Shown in pieces: positions 43,613 to 52,834 of a stretch of 64,000 nt of DNA (its first letter is position 1; each line of letters begins with the position of its first letter). The notes under the pieces were generated by a model. That model had not been told where the DNA came from. It was given only the letters and a program-made list of their open reading frames with translations, and ran no database searches. Source of the DNA: SCGC-AG-212-J23 sp035762345 (lineage in GTDB: Bacteria > Pseudomonadota > Gammaproteobacteria > Burkholderiales > SG8-39); the NCBI GenBank assembly GCA_035762345.1, contig DASTPE010000160.1:1-64000 (forward strand). The letters are read 5' to 3'. The translations under genes were made by a program, and so were the position numbers.

Positions 43613-44486
43613 CGTTGTGGGCTACGGGTCGAAGCCGCCCCGGCCGAAATGGCCCGGCGGCGCGCGCCTCGCGCTTCAGTTCGTGCTCAACTATGAGGAG
43701 GGCGGCGAGAATTGCATCCTCCACGGCGACAACGCTTCCGAGGCGTTCCTATCCGAGATCATAGGTGCCCAGCCGCTCGAGGGCGTACGTCATAAGTCCA
43801 TGGAGTCCATCTACGAGTACGGCTCGAGAGTCGGGGTATGGCGGCTGCTCGAGCTCTTCGCACGCTATGACCTGCCGCTCACGGTGTTCGGCGTGGCCAT
43901 GGCCATGGAGCGCAACCCGGCGGCGGTCGAAGCCTTCCTCAAGGCCGGTCACGAGATCGCGAGCCATGGCTGGCGCTGGATCAACTACCAGTACGTGCCG
44001 CTCGAGCTCGAGCGCGAGCACATGCGGCGCGCGATCGAGATCCACCGCCGCCTGACGGGCGTACGGCCGCTTGGCTGGTACACCGGCCGGACCAGCCCGA
44101 ACACGCGGCGCCTGGTCGCCGAGGACGGCGGCTTCGTCTACGACGCCGACGATTACAGCGATGAGCTGCCCTGGTACGACACCCGGTATGGCAGGCCGCA
44201 GCTCGTGGTGCCGTACACGCTGGACGCGAACGACATGCGCTTCGCCACGCCGCAGGGTTTCAGTTCCGGCACGCAGTTCTTCGATTACCTGCGCGATTGT
44301 TTCGACACCCTTTACGCCGAAGGCGGCCGGATGATGTCGGTCGGGCTGCACTGCCGGCTGGCCGGAAGGCCCGGAAGAGTTGCCGCGCTGGAGCGGTTCC
44401 TGAAATACGCAAGAACAAAAAAAGCGTGGGTGGCGCGCAGGATCGACATCGCCCGCCACTGGTTGAAGCATCATCCCCATGGCTGA
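43587..44486 (+). CDS. puuE: Allantoinase PuuE (polysaccharide deacetylase-like)
   Basis: 299 residues from a TTG start at 43587; the conserved N-terminus SDYPRDVVGYG begins 4 residues later and no ATG is available. Signature stretches are FVLNYEEGGENCILHGD, SMESIYEYGSRVGVWRLL, EIASHGWRWINYQ and GWYTGRTSPNTRRLV. It converts allantoin to allantoate and is the cofactor-independent type found in Pseudomonas. Overlaps allC by 26 nt and pucG by 8 nt, so translation is coupled. Confidence 0.93.
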   Translation: MSTSDYPRDVVGYGSKPPRPKWPGGARLALQFVLNYEEGGENCILHGDNASEAFLSEIIGAQPLEGVRHKSMESIYEYGSRVGVWRLLELFARYDLPLTVFGVAMAMERNPAAVEAFLKAGHEIASHGWRWINYQYVPLELEREHMRRAIEIHRRLTGVRPLGWYTGRTSPNTRRLVAEDGGFVYDADDYSDELPWYDTRYGRPQLVVPYTLDANDMRFATPQGFSSGTQFFDYLRDCFDTLYAEGGRMMSVGLHCRLAGRPGRVAALERFLKYARTKKAWVARRIDIARHWLKHHPHG

Positions 44487-45693
44487 AGATCTGAATCCCG
44501 CGCCGCGCCTGCTGATGGGACCCGGGCCCATCAACGCCGACCCGCGCGTGCTGCGCGCCATGAGCGCGCAGCTCCTCGGTCAGTTCGATCCCCAATTCCG
44601 CGATTACATGAAGGAGGTGTCCGGGCTCTACCGGGCGGTGTTCCAGACCAAGAACCCCCGGACGTTTCTCATCGACGGCACCGCTCGCTCGGGTATCGAG
44701 GCGGCGCTGGTCTCGCTCATCGAGCCCGGCGACAAGGTGCTGGTGCCGGTGTTCGGCCGCTTCGGCCACCTCAAGGTCGAGATCGCGCGGCGTTGCGGCG
44801 CGGACGTCATTCCCATCGAGGCCGAATGGGGCACGGTTTTTCCCGATGACGTTCTGGAGCGCGAGATCAGAAAACATAAACCCAAGGTCGTCGCCGTTTC
44901 ACATGGCGATACTTCGACCACGCTGGCACAGCCGCTCGCACAGCTGGGCAAACTGTGCAGGCAACATGACGCCCTGCTTTACGTAGATGCGACCGCCACT
45001 CTCGGTGGCATGGATCTGCCCGTCGACTGGTGGCAGCTCGACGTGGTGAGCGCCGGGCTGCAAAAATGCCTCGGCGGCCCCTCCGGCAGCGCTCCCTTGA
45101 CGTTGAACGAAAGAGCGAAGGCACGGATCCTGAGGAGACGGCATACGGAGCAAGGCCTGCGCAAGGCCGGCGAGCCGCAGGGCGAGGGCTCAGTCATTCG
45201 CTCGAACTATTTCGACCTGGCCATGATCATGGATTATTGGTCGGAGCGCGCGCTCAACCACCACACCGAAGCGACGAGCATGCTGTATGCGGCACGCGAA
45301 TGCGCCCGCATCCTGCTGCGAGAAGGTCTACCGAACGCCTTCGCGCGGCATGCGCTCGCCTCGCAGGCGCTGGTGTCCGGACTTTCGGCGATGGGCCTCA
45401 AGCTCTTCGGCGATCTCCGGCACAAGATGCCAAACGTCACCGGTGTCCACATCCCCGAGGGCATTGATGGCGACAAGGTGCGTGGCGCGTTGCTCGCGCA
45501 CTTCAACATCGAGATCGGGACCTCCTTCGGCCCGCTGCACGGCCGCATCTGGCGCATTGGTACCATGGGCTACAACGCGCGCCCGGACACGGTGCTCGTC
45601 ACGCTCGGCGCGCTGGAGGCGGTTCTGGCTCGCGAAGGCTGGAAGCTGCCGCGCGGCGCTGCCGTCGATGCCGCACTATCGGTTTACGGCTGA
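44479..45693 (+). CDS. pucG: (S)-ureidoglycine-glyoxylate aminotransferase PucG
   Basis: 404 residues, class V PLP aminotransferase. LLMGPGPINADPRVL, IDGTARSGIEAAL, VSHGDTSTT, YVDATATLGGMDLPVD, PLP lysine in GLQKCLGGPSG, and IWRIGTMGYNARPDTV. In PucG, ureidoglycine plus glyoxylate gives oxalurate and glycine. The neighbours (allC before, oxamate carbamoyltransferase subunit after) fit exactly. An alanine/serine-glyoxylate aminotransferase is a less likely alternative. The last 26 nt overlap allH. Confidence 0.88.
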   Translation: MAEDLNPAPRLLMGPGPINADPRVLRAMSAQLLGQFDPQFRDYMKEVSGLYRAVFQTKNPRTFLIDGTARSGIEAALVSLIEPGDKVLVPVFGRFGHLKVEIARRCGADVIPIEAEWGTVFPDDVLEREIRKHKPKVVAVSHGDTSTTLAQPLAQLGKLCRQHDALLYVDATATLGGMDLPVDWWQLDVVSAGLQKCLGGPSGSAPLTLNERAKARILRRRHTEQGLRKAGEPQGEGSVIRSNYFDLAMIMDYWSERALNHHTEATSMLYAARECARILLREGLPNAFARHALASQALVSGLSAMGLKLFGDLRHKMPNVTGVHIPEGIDGDKVRGALLAHFNIEIGTSFGPLHGRIWRIGTMGYNARPDTVLVTLGALEAVLAREGWKLPRGAAVDAALSVYG

Positions 45694-46447
45694 GATCGTC
45701 GGGCGCGGCGCACGCGAGGCGCTCGTAGCCGGCGAAGGCGAGGTGTGCGCGGTCTTCCGTCGGAGCTTCTATCTGCGTTTCGACCATAAGTACGCTTGCA
45801 TCGGCGGTGCCTCGCTCGGACGCGGACCGATGAACGCGCTTGTTGCCGACTTCAAGGAACCCACGATAGGCACTACCGTCGCGGTGGCGATCGAGAACGC
45901 CGCGCTATGGGAGTCGCCGCCGTTTCGTGGCGACGTGCACCCGCATCTCGACGCCCTGCGCGCGTGCCTCGATGGCCACGTCCCCGAAGAAGGCTTGGGC
46001 TGCACTATCCTGGGAGTGCACAACGCGCTCAGCGTGCACGCGCAGCCCGCGCTCGAGGCGGTCGACCGGTGGCTTGCCGGCCATGCGCTCGGCAACGAAG
46101 CCGCACAGCTCATCGGTCTCGGACCGGGGCTCACGCCTTCCGGCGATGACTACCTCGGCGGAGTGCTGGTCGCGCTGCGCTGGCTCGGCCGAGGCTTGCA
46201 GGCCGACTCGCTGTGGCGGTGGCTCGAGCCGCGCCTCGCCGCACAGACCAGCGAGATCAGCGCGGCGCACTTGGCCGCCGCGGCGTCGGGGCAGGTCCAC
46301 GAAGCGCTGCACCAGGTGCTCGAAAATCTTTCCGCCTGGGAGGTACCCGATCTGCATCCAAGCCTGGCCCAGCTGGACGCCGTGGGCCTTACGTCCGGCT
46401 GGGATGCCCTCGCCGGCATCGTGGCGGTGGCCAAGACCGCTCAATAG
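45668..46447 (+). CDS. allH: Oxamate carbamoyltransferase subunit AllH (DUF2877)
   Basis: 259 residues from ATG 45668. DUF2877 motifs are SFYLRFDHKYACIGG near the start, and LIGLGPGLTPSGDDYLGGVLVAL near residue 155, followed by EISAAHLAAAASGQ. E. coli AllH (YlbF) acts with AllF and AllG to split oxalurate into oxamate and carbamoyl phosphate. AllG and AllF are encoded on the opposite strand, and the allH and allF stops overlap by 7 nt. Assigned from family and context. Confidence 0.85.
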   Translation: MPHYRFTAEIVGRGAREALVAGEGEVCAVFRRSFYLRFDHKYACIGGASLGRGPMNALVADFKEPTIGTTVAVAIENAALWESPPFRGDVHPHLDALRACLDGHVPEEGLGCTILGVHNALSVHAQPALEAVDRWLAGHALGNEAAQLIGLGPGLTPSGDDYLGGVLVALRWLGRGLQADSLWRWLEPRLAAQTSEISAAHLAAAASGQVHEALHQVLENLSAWEVPDLHPSLAQLDAVGLTSGWDALAGIVAVAKTAQ

Positions 46448-47826
46448 CTGCTAAGCGCGGCGGCCCACTCCGCGGCGAGTGCATTCGAGGGTGCGACGAG
46501 CACGCCCGCCTCGCTCAACCGCTCCACCTGAAGCGAACGCACCTGCGGGTCGCGGTCGGTTCCAACCACCGAAGCGACCACGGTCTTCATGGAAAGATTC
46601 TCCTTCAGCAGCACGCCGGCCGGATCGGAATGAGCGCCGTAGCCGAGCACGATGTCCAGCAGCAGAACGCCGACCTCGGGGTCTGCGAGCGCGCGCGCGA
46701 CGTGCGCGTTGCGCAGCTCCGGGTCGATCATCGGATGCGGCCGGGCGCGCGTGTATCGGTCGTCGCCCAGGTCGATGAAGCGATCGCCGTAGCGGCCGCG
46801 GCGTTGGAAGATGAGCTCGGCCTCGCTGCACAACGTGCCGCCGCAGAACAGGCCTTCGACCCGGCCGGGAACCCGCCGGATTTCGTTCTTGAGAGATTCG
46901 ATCTTCTTTCCGCTCGCCATTTCAGCCGCTTCGTGCAGCGTGCGGGCTAGCCCGGGCCTGTCTAGGCCCAGGAAGCAGACGACCGATCGCTTCGCGCAGC
47001 GCGCAAGGCGCTCGAGCACCGCTTCAGCTACGCCTGGCGCCGGCGGCTTGGAGAGCAGGACGATCACCTTCGTCCGCGCATCGCGCTCGAGGGCGTCAAT
47101 CGCTGCCAGCGTGCCGAGCGCGCCGACGCGCTCGTCGAGATCGCGGCCACCGACGCCGATGCCGTGTGAGACGCCTTCGCCCAACCGAGCGATCAGGCAG
47201 GAGACCTCCTGCAGCCCCGTGCCCGAGGCGGATACGATGCCAATGCCGCCGCGCGGTACCGCATTGGCGAAAGCGAGCGGCACCCCGGCCAGGAGCGCCG
47301 TGCCGCAATCCGGCCCCATAACGAGCAGCCCCTTTTCGTTTGCCATGCGCTTGAGCGCGCGCTCCTCTTCCAGCGGCACGCCCGAGGAGAACACGAGGGC
47401 GCTCAGCCCGGCGTCGAGCGCCTTTCTCGTCTCGAGCAGGGCGAAATCGCCCGGGACCGAGATAAGCGCGAGGTTTGCCTCGGGCAGAAGCTCGAGCGCG
47501 CCGGCAAGCGTCTTCGCCCTCAGTCCTGTTCGCGGAGAGGAGTCGTCTTTGTTTTCGAGAAATTGCAGAGCGGACGCCAGCGCGTCCTGCCCCGCACGAT
47601 GCTCCAAAGCGCGGACTGCGATCACCAGGTCATTCGGCCCCGCCTCCTCCCCCTCGACGGCGAGCAGCCCCGCTTCGCGTAGTAGCGCCTTGTTCGAAGG
47701 AGTGCCGATCATGAGCGCCGCTGCCTCGATGCCGGGGAGCGCGGACAGGCTCCGCGACAGCCGCATCAGCGCGACCGAGTCGAGATAGCGAGAGCGCTCG
47801 ACGCGGTTAAAGACGAGCGAGTGCAA
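46441..47826 (-). CDS. allF: Oxamate carbamoyltransferase subunit AllF (FdrA family)
   Basis: 461 residues from TTG 47826, preceded by AGAAGG and overlapping the allG end by 20 nt; the frame continues upstream but is a shadow of allG. FdrA/AllF landmarks are YLDSVALMRLSRSLS near the start, MIGTPSNKALL, NDLVIAVRA, ALISVPGDFALLE, and the succinyl-CoA-synthetase-like MGPDCGTALLAG, GIVSASGTGLQE, LDIVLGYGAH. The CoA-ligase-like fold is repurposed for oxalurate phosphorolysis. No carbamate kinase gene is in view. Confidence 0.85.
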   Translation of the reverse strand: MHSLVFNRVERSRYLDSVALMRLSRSLSALPGIEAAALMIGTPSNKALLREAGLLAVEGEEAGPNDLVIAVRALEHRAGQDALASALQFLENKDDSSPRTGLRAKTLAGALELLPEANLALISVPGDFALLETRKALDAGLSALVFSSGVPLEEERALKRMANEKGLLVMGPDCGTALLAGVPLAFANAVPRGGIGIVSASGTGLQEVSCLIARLGEGVSHGIGVGGRDLDERVGALGTLAAIDALERDARTKVIVLLSKPPAPGVAEAVLERLARCAKRSVVCFLGLDRPGLARTLHEAAEMASGKKIESLKNEIRRVPGRVEGLFCGGTLCSEAELIFQRRGRYGDRFIDLGDDRYTRARPHPMIDPELRNAHVARALADPEVGVLLLDIVLGYGAHSDPAGVLLKENLSMKTVVASVVGTDRDPQVRSLQVERLSEAGVLVAPSNALAAEWAAALSSY

Positions 47827-49180
47827 CGAGCGCCTTCTCGAAGCAGGCGAGCGGTGCGCGCGCCACGCCCGCACCGACCTGGCCCACTCCGGCGCGTCGG
47901 TGGGCAATGCCGGTGTTGATCGCCGGCGCGGTCCCCGTTTCGACCACGCGGCGCGCGTCGATCCCCACCGGCGCACCCGCGAAGTCCAGCGCCGGGATCC
48001 GCCACTGGGGATGCCGCGCCGCCGAGATCTCGGCCATCGCGCGGGTCGTGGCGAGCGCTTCGGCGAAGCCGCCCGCACCCACGAAGCCGGCGACCGCCGG
48101 GGCCGCCGCCATGGAGAACGCGCCTAGCCCGACTGCCTCCAGGATCGCGGAGTCCCCCATGTCCGGATTGGCGTCGGCGGCGCTGAACCCCGGGAAGTAC
48201 AGTCCCTGCGGCATCTCGACCGGCGCAATGAACCACTCATCGCCGCACCCGGAGATGCGGATGCCGAAGTCCGTGCCGTTGCGTGCCATCGCGGTAACGA
48301 TTGTCGAGCCCTCGACGCCGCCCGCCGGGTCGAGGATGCTTTTGCCCATCGCCATCGCGACGTTGAGGAAGAACTGGTCATTGCCGGCGATGAAGGAAAA
48401 CGCTTTCGCCAAGGACCCTCCCATGGAGGCCAAGCCGGGCGCCACCGCTCTCAGGAGAAGCGAAGTGCAGGCGACGTTGCGCTGGTGCATCTCGTCTCCC
48501 ATGGCAAGGCCGCGCGCAATCAAGGGACTCAACTCGAGAGGAGCAGCGCGCAGGGCCCTTCCCAGAAGCGCACCGAACTCATCGCGCAGCCAGCCGAGCC
48601 GGCCGAGGACTTCGGCGTCGTTGCCGCCGAAGCGCAGCACGTTCCCGAGGCCTTCGTTGATCGTGCAGGCGGCCCAGTTGCCGAAGGCGCGGTTTTCCAC
48701 CAAGAGCAGCGGCATGCTGCGCGTCGTAATTCCGGTCATGGGGCCGACGGCGCGAAAGTGATGGTTCGGCGCAAACCCGATCGCGCCAGAGGCCGCCAGC
48801 TCCTCCGCAGCCTCCAGGTCGGGTGCCCAGCCCTCGAACACTGCGGCACCGCAAATTGCTCCGCGCATGGGTCCGCACATGCGCTCCCATGCGACGGGCG
48901 GCCCGGCGTGCAGCACCAGGCGGCTCGCATCGAGCCTCGGGATCAGCTCGCCCGCGCGGCGGATGTCAGTGAGCGCTGGCTCCGCTGCTAGGATGCGTCG
49001 TAGTGCCTCCCGATTGGCGGCTTCTGCGCTTTGGCCAAGAAGGGCGGCGAACTCTACTCGCGGAGGTTTCCAGTCCACGTGGACCACGGTTGCCCCATTG
49101 GCGGCAAGGTCGCTCGCGAAGCCTTCGAGCCCGACGTTAACGATGCGGACCGGGCCCGCGAGAAGCGCGTCGATCGACAT
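47807..49180 (-). CDS. allG: Oxamate carbamoyltransferase subunit AllG (DUF1116)
   Basis: 457 residues from ATG 49180. DUF1116/YlbE family: VRIVNVGLEGFASDL near the start, VVHVDWKPP, LHAGPPVAWERMCGPMRGA, INEGLGNVLRFGGND, MHQRNVACTSLLLRA, GNDQFFLNVAMAMGK, ARNGTDFGIRISGCGDEWF. It works with AllF and AllH. The NDUFA9-like gene ends 8 nt upstream on the same strand, so it could be co-transcribed with it. The allF TTG lies 20 nt before its stop. Confidence 0.87.
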   Translation of the reverse strand: MSIDALLAGPVRIVNVGLEGFASDLAANGATVVHVDWKPPRVEFAALLGQSAEAANREALRRILAAEPALTDIRRAGELIPRLDASRLVLHAGPPVAWERMCGPMRGAICGAAVFEGWAPDLEAAEELAASGAIGFAPNHHFRAVGPMTGITTRSMPLLLVENRAFGNWAACTINEGLGNVLRFGGNDAEVLGRLGWLRDEFGALLGRALRAAPLELSPLIARGLAMGDEMHQRNVACTSLLLRAVAPGLASMGGSLAKAFSFIAGNDQFFLNVAMAMGKSILDPAGGVEGSTIVTAMARNGTDFGIRISGCGDEWFIAPVEMPQGLYFPGFSAADANPDMGDSAILEAVGLGAFSMAAAPAVAGFVGAGGFAEALATTRAMAEISAARHPQWRIPALDFAGAPVGIDARRVVETGTAPAINTGIAHRRAGVGQVGAGVARAPLACFEKALVALARL

Positions 49181-49188
49181 GCAGGCGC

Positions 49189-50172
49189 CTAGCGGCGCGC
49201 GCGCCAGCGAAGCTGGGGAAGGCGCTCCCGCGGCCGCATCGCCGCGCTGGCGGGGGCCAGGTACGCCGATGCCACGGCCTCGAGGGTTTGGGGCTGCAGC
49301 CGGAATGGGAACGCCGCATTGCAGGTATTCGGCGCCTGCATCGAGCGGTAGTTGTCGCGCGTCATGAGCTTGCCCGGCAAGTACTCGAGCATCCAGGCTT
49401 GCAGGTAGGAAAGGCGGTCGGGTAACCCGACGACCAGGCGCCGCCGGCCGCTCACGGCCACGACCCACTCCACCAGCTCTCTTAGGGTGTAAACGCGCGG
49501 CCCGCAGAGCTCGAAGGTTTGCGCCCGCGCCTCGGGCTCTTCGAGTGCGAAATGCAGTGCGCGCGCGACATCGCCGACGTATACGGGCTGGAACCTGGCT
49601 TCAGGACAAGGCACCGCCATGATGGGCAGGAAGCGAGTCATCTGGGCGAAGCGATTCAGGAAAGCGTCCTCCGGCCCAAACACCACTGACGGGCGAAAGA
49701 CCGTCACGTCCAGGTCCTCGGCGGCGAGAACCGCCCGCTCGCCGATGCCTTTCGAGCGCAGGTACTCCGAGGGACCGGTGGGTGAGGCGCCAAGAGCGCT
49801 GACGTGCAGCAGGCGACCGACGCCTGTATTGCGGCATGCGGTCACGATCGCTTGGGGCAGCTCGACGTGGAAGCGCGCGAAATCCGGGCCGTAATCGTTC
49901 GGGCCGCGCTGATCGCCTCGCCCGCGGCGGCTGTGCAGTACGCCGACGAGGTTGTAAACCGCTTGCTTGCCCGAACAGAGGCGCTCGAGCACACCGGGCG
50001 CCATGATGTCGGCCTGCACCACATCGACGGTCGGCAGCAGAATGAGATGCTTCGCGCGCTCCCGACGGCGCGACGGCACGGTCACGTCGAGGCCGGCGGC
50101 AGCCAGCGAGGCGACGAGGTGCCGGCCGATGAAGCCCGAGCCGCCGACAACCAGCACCCCCTTCGGCGTCAT
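49189..50172 (-). CDS. NAD(P)-binding epimerase-like protein, complex I NDUFA9 family
   Basis: 327 residues from ATG 50172. Atypical SDR with VLVVGGSGFIGRHLVASLAAAG, VYNLVGVLHSRRG, LLHVSALGA, SEYLRSKGIGERAV and VFRPSVVFGPEDAFLNRFAQM, the betaproteobacterial NDUFA9-like group. Relatives bind NADPH and may have a structural role, for example in complex I or quinone metabolism; the function in bacteria is unproven. Its ATG overlaps the slt gene stop (4 nt). Confidence 0.85.
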   Translation of the reverse strand: MTPKGVLVVGGSGFIGRHLVASLAAAGLDVTVPSRRRERAKHLILLPTVDVVQADIMAPGVLERLCSGKQAVYNLVGVLHSRRGRGDQRGPNDYGPDFARFHVELPQAIVTACRNTGVGRLLHVSALGASPTGPSEYLRSKGIGERAVLAAEDLDVTVFRPSVVFGPEDAFLNRFAQMTRFLPIMAVPCPEARFQPVYVGDVARALHFALEEPEARAQTFELCGPRVYTLRELVEWVVAVSGRRRLVVGLPDRLSYLQAWMLEYLPGKLMTRDNYRSMQAPNTCNAAFPFRLQPQTLEAVASAYLAPASAAMRPRERLPQLRWRARR

Positions 50173-52148
50173 GGCGCGGCTGGCGCGCGGTCTTCCTCGA
50201 ACACCGGCGGCTCCCAAGCCCCCGGAGGTTGGATCACACCGAGTCGCGTCTTGAGCGGGACCGGCTTCTTCTCGAGAACCGCGGCGTAGTAGACCGCGTT
50301 CGCCATCACCTTCTTTACGTAGTCGCGCGTCTCGGAGAACGGAATCGATTCTATGTAGACCGCGCCCTCGAGCGGCTTTTCGTCGCGCCAGCGCCGCGCG
50401 CGCGCGGGCCCGGCGTTGTAGGCAGCCGAAGCCAGAACCGTGTGGCCGAGCTGCTCCAGCACCAGCTTGAGATATCCGGTGCCGAGCGTGACGTTGGTCT
50501 CGATTTCGGTCACGGTCTTTGGCCGGTAGTTGCGCAGCCCGATCTTACCGGCAACGTAGCGCGCGGTGCGCGGCATGACCTGCATGATGCCGGCCGCGCC
50601 CGCGTTCGAGCGCGCCTCGGTGTTGAAGCGGCTTTCCTGCCGCACTAGGCCGAGCACCCAGGCCTCGTCAACGCCGTGTGCAGCGGCGTAGCCGCGGAAC
50701 ACCTCTTGATAGGGCATCGGGTAGCGCAAGGTGAAGTTGTGGAGTCGCGAGGTGCGGTCGGCGGTATGGATCGCGCGGTCGTAGACGCCGTGGCGGCGCG
50801 CCAGCTCGGCCGCGGCGAGCAGGCGTTCGTCATCGAACGAGCGGATGGTAAAGAGCCACTCGCGCACGCCTTCGGCGCGCAGGCCGAGGCGGATGAGCTC
50901 GAGCGCACGCTTGAGGCCCGGATCGGCCGCGGCCACGGCCACATCCGCTTCGGTCGGCACATGGGTGATGTCGGGCAGAGCGAGCACATAGCCGAGCTCC
51001 TCGGCCGCGAGCAGGCCGTAGAAATCGGTCTGGCCGGCGATGCGCAAGAAGTACGCGCGGCTGCCGATCTCCTCGCCCTGGGCAGCGAGCGCGCGCCCGT
51101 ACCAGTAGATCCATGCCGGCTGGTGCGCCGCGCCGAAGGACATACGGTCGATCGATTCGCGCACCACCTTCCACTCGCCGTCGCGCAGAGCTGCGCGAAC
51201 CTTCCACGCGAGCTGCCAATCGTCCAGCGGCGTATCGCCGGCGCGCGCGAACCACTTGAGCGCATCGTTGTGATGCTCGCGCGCGCCTTCGTAGCCGACC
51301 ACGCCCCACAGGAAATTGAGCTGTGTATCGGACAGCCGCTCGGCAAGCGGTCCTTCCAGTGCCGCCGCAGCTCCCGCCGGGTCGTTGCGCGCGTAGCGCA
51401 TCGCCCCGAGCACCGCCACCTCGTGCTCCGCACGCGAGCCGAGCGGCGTGGGCAGGCGCTCGACGAAGCGCTTCGGATGGCGCGCCGCCTCAGCGAGCAT
51501 GCGCTCGTCGGGAGCTTCGTTTTTTGGCAGCAGGGCGAGCGCAGTCTTCGCCGCGCTGGTCTGTCCGTGGCCGAAGAGCACGCGCACGCGGCGCCAGACG
51601 TCGGTGACCGAGAGCCGGCCACGGGCCGAAAGCAGCGTACTCAGTCGCTGGCAGCCCTCGGGCAGCTCGGCGGGCTCCAGCCACATCGCCGTGGCTTCAT
51701 CGAGCGCCGAGTCGTCTCCCTGCTCGAGACGCGAGATCCAGCGATAGCAACTCACTTCGAGATCTTCGCGGTTGTAGCGCGCGGCCTGACGCTCGAACTC
51801 CGGCCACTCGCTGCGCTTTCCGAGCGTGCGCAGCCAGTCGGCGCGCAAACGCTCGGCGACATACAGGTTGGCGTGGGTGGCCAGGAATTCCCGCACTTCG
51901 CGGTTGGGTGCGTCTTCGAGCCGCATCGACAGCCGCCAGTAGTCGAGCCACGGCTCGAGCACATGGCGTTGGAGATTCTTCGTGCTGCGGGCAAACTTTA
52001 TCGGGTCGCCCGCGCGGTAGGCGTCGTAGGCGGCGAGGAATGCCTCATCGGCCGTGTCCTTCGTATTCTTTGCACCCGCCGCCTGCGCCAGCACGCAGCA
52101 AAGGGCTGCCGCGAGGTTGCGGAAAACCTTAAAAATCATAAAACTCAT
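50169..52148 (-). CDS. slt: Soluble lytic murein transglycosylase
   Basis: 659 residues from ATG 52148 (a second Met at 52139 is also possible). A hydrophobic signal (FKVFRNLAAALCCVLAQAAGA) directs it to the periplasm. A long alpha-superhelical U/L domain is followed by the catalytic Slt domain: catalytic Glu in GLVRQESRFNTEA, SNAGAAGIMQVMPRTA, and AAYNAGPARARRW. It cleaves peptidoglycan with anhydromuramic acid formation. Divergent from the folate cyclo-ligase gene with 8 bp between starts. Confidence 0.92.
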   Translation of the reverse strand: MSFMIFKVFRNLAAALCCVLAQAAGAKNTKDTADEAFLAAYDAYRAGDPIKFARSTKNLQRHVLEPWLDYWRLSMRLEDAPNREVREFLATHANLYVAERLRADWLRTLGKRSEWPEFERQAARYNREDLEVSCYRWISRLEQGDDSALDEATAMWLEPAELPEGCQRLSTLLSARGRLSVTDVWRRVRVLFGHGQTSAAKTALALLPKNEAPDERMLAEAARHPKRFVERLPTPLGSRAEHEVAVLGAMRYARNDPAGAAAALEGPLAERLSDTQLNFLWGVVGYEGAREHHNDALKWFARAGDTPLDDWQLAWKVRAALRDGEWKVVRESIDRMSFGAAHQPAWIYWYGRALAAQGEEIGSRAYFLRIAGQTDFYGLLAAEELGYVLALPDITHVPTEADVAVAAADPGLKRALELIRLGLRAEGVREWLFTIRSFDDERLLAAAELARRHGVYDRAIHTADRTSRLHNFTLRYPMPYQEVFRGYAAAHGVDEAWVLGLVRQESRFNTEARSNAGAAGIMQVMPRTARYVAGKIGLRNYRPKTVTEIETNVTLGTGYLKLVLEQLGHTVLASAAYNAGPARARRWRDEKPLEGAVYIESIPFSETRDYVKKVMANAVYYAAVLEKKPVPLKTRLGVIQPPGAWEPPVFEEDRAPAAP

Positions 52149-52156
52149 CGTCCCCC

Positions 52157-52831
52157 ATGGATGCTGTCGCGCTAAAAGCCTGGCGCCGTGCCGAGCGCGA
52201 GCGGCTGATCGCAACGCGCGCTGCACTTTCTTCCGGGACCCTCCACGCCTGGCGCCGCCGCATTGACGGCTACCTGGAACGGTCGTTTCCCGGCCTTGCC
52301 CATTGCCGCCTCGCCTTCTGCTGGCCGATCAGGGGCGAATACGACGCCCGCCATCTTGCCAGAACGCTGCGAACGCGGGGGGCGTTGACCGCGCTCCCGG
52401 TCGTCGTGGCGCCAAAAACTCCACTCATTTTTCGCGAATGGCATCCCGGCATCGTGCTCGCCAAGGGGCCGCTCGACATCCCCTATCCCGTGAATTCACA
52501 ACAATTGACTCCGGACGCGGTTCTCCTGCCGATGAACGGATGGGACGCGCAAGGCTACCGGCTCGGCTACGGCGGCGGATTTTTCGACCGCACGCTCGCG
52601 GCTCTGCCCAAGAAACCGCTCACTATTGGAATCTCCTACGAAATGGCGAAGCTCGACACCATTTGCCCGCAGCCATGGGACGTCCCAATGGACCACGTGA
52701 TCACAGAGCGAGGCGTATATCGACGCGATCCGGAAGGGCTCGTTTTTCTCGGAGAGCCCGATCAGGGCTCCGGGACCCTCGCCTCGCCAGTGTGCTTCGC
52801 CGACGAAGATTATTTCGCCGGAAAGAAATAG
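52157..52831 (+). CDS. 5-formyltetrahydrofolate cyclo-ligase
   Basis: 224 residues. N-terminal LKAWRRAERERLIATRAAL, central FCWPIRGEYDAR (substrate loop), PMNGWDAQGYRLGYGGGFFDRTLA (ATP/folate-binding signature) and IGISYEMAKLD. Converts 5-formyl-THF to 5,10-methenyl-THF with ATP. It ends 3 nt before the convergent O-methyltransferase gene. Relevant to the C1 genes elsewhere in the window but not clustered with them. Confidence 0.9.
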   Translation: MDAVALKAWRRAERERLIATRAALSSGTLHAWRRRIDGYLERSFPGLAHCRLAFCWPIRGEYDARHLARTLRTRGALTALPVVVAPKTPLIFREWHPGIVLAKGPLDIPYPVNSQQLTPDAVLLPMNGWDAQGYRLGYGGGFFDRTLAALPKKPLTIGISYEMAKLDTICPQPWDVPMDHVITERGVYRRDPEGLVFLGEPDQGSGTLASPVCFADEDYFAGKK

Positions 52832-52834
52832 GAA

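Noticed and set aside
47827..48078. Upstream extension of AllF to an ATG at 48078
   Set aside because: Arg/Ser-rich sequence that is an alternate frame of allG; the family N-terminus begins at the TTG 47826.
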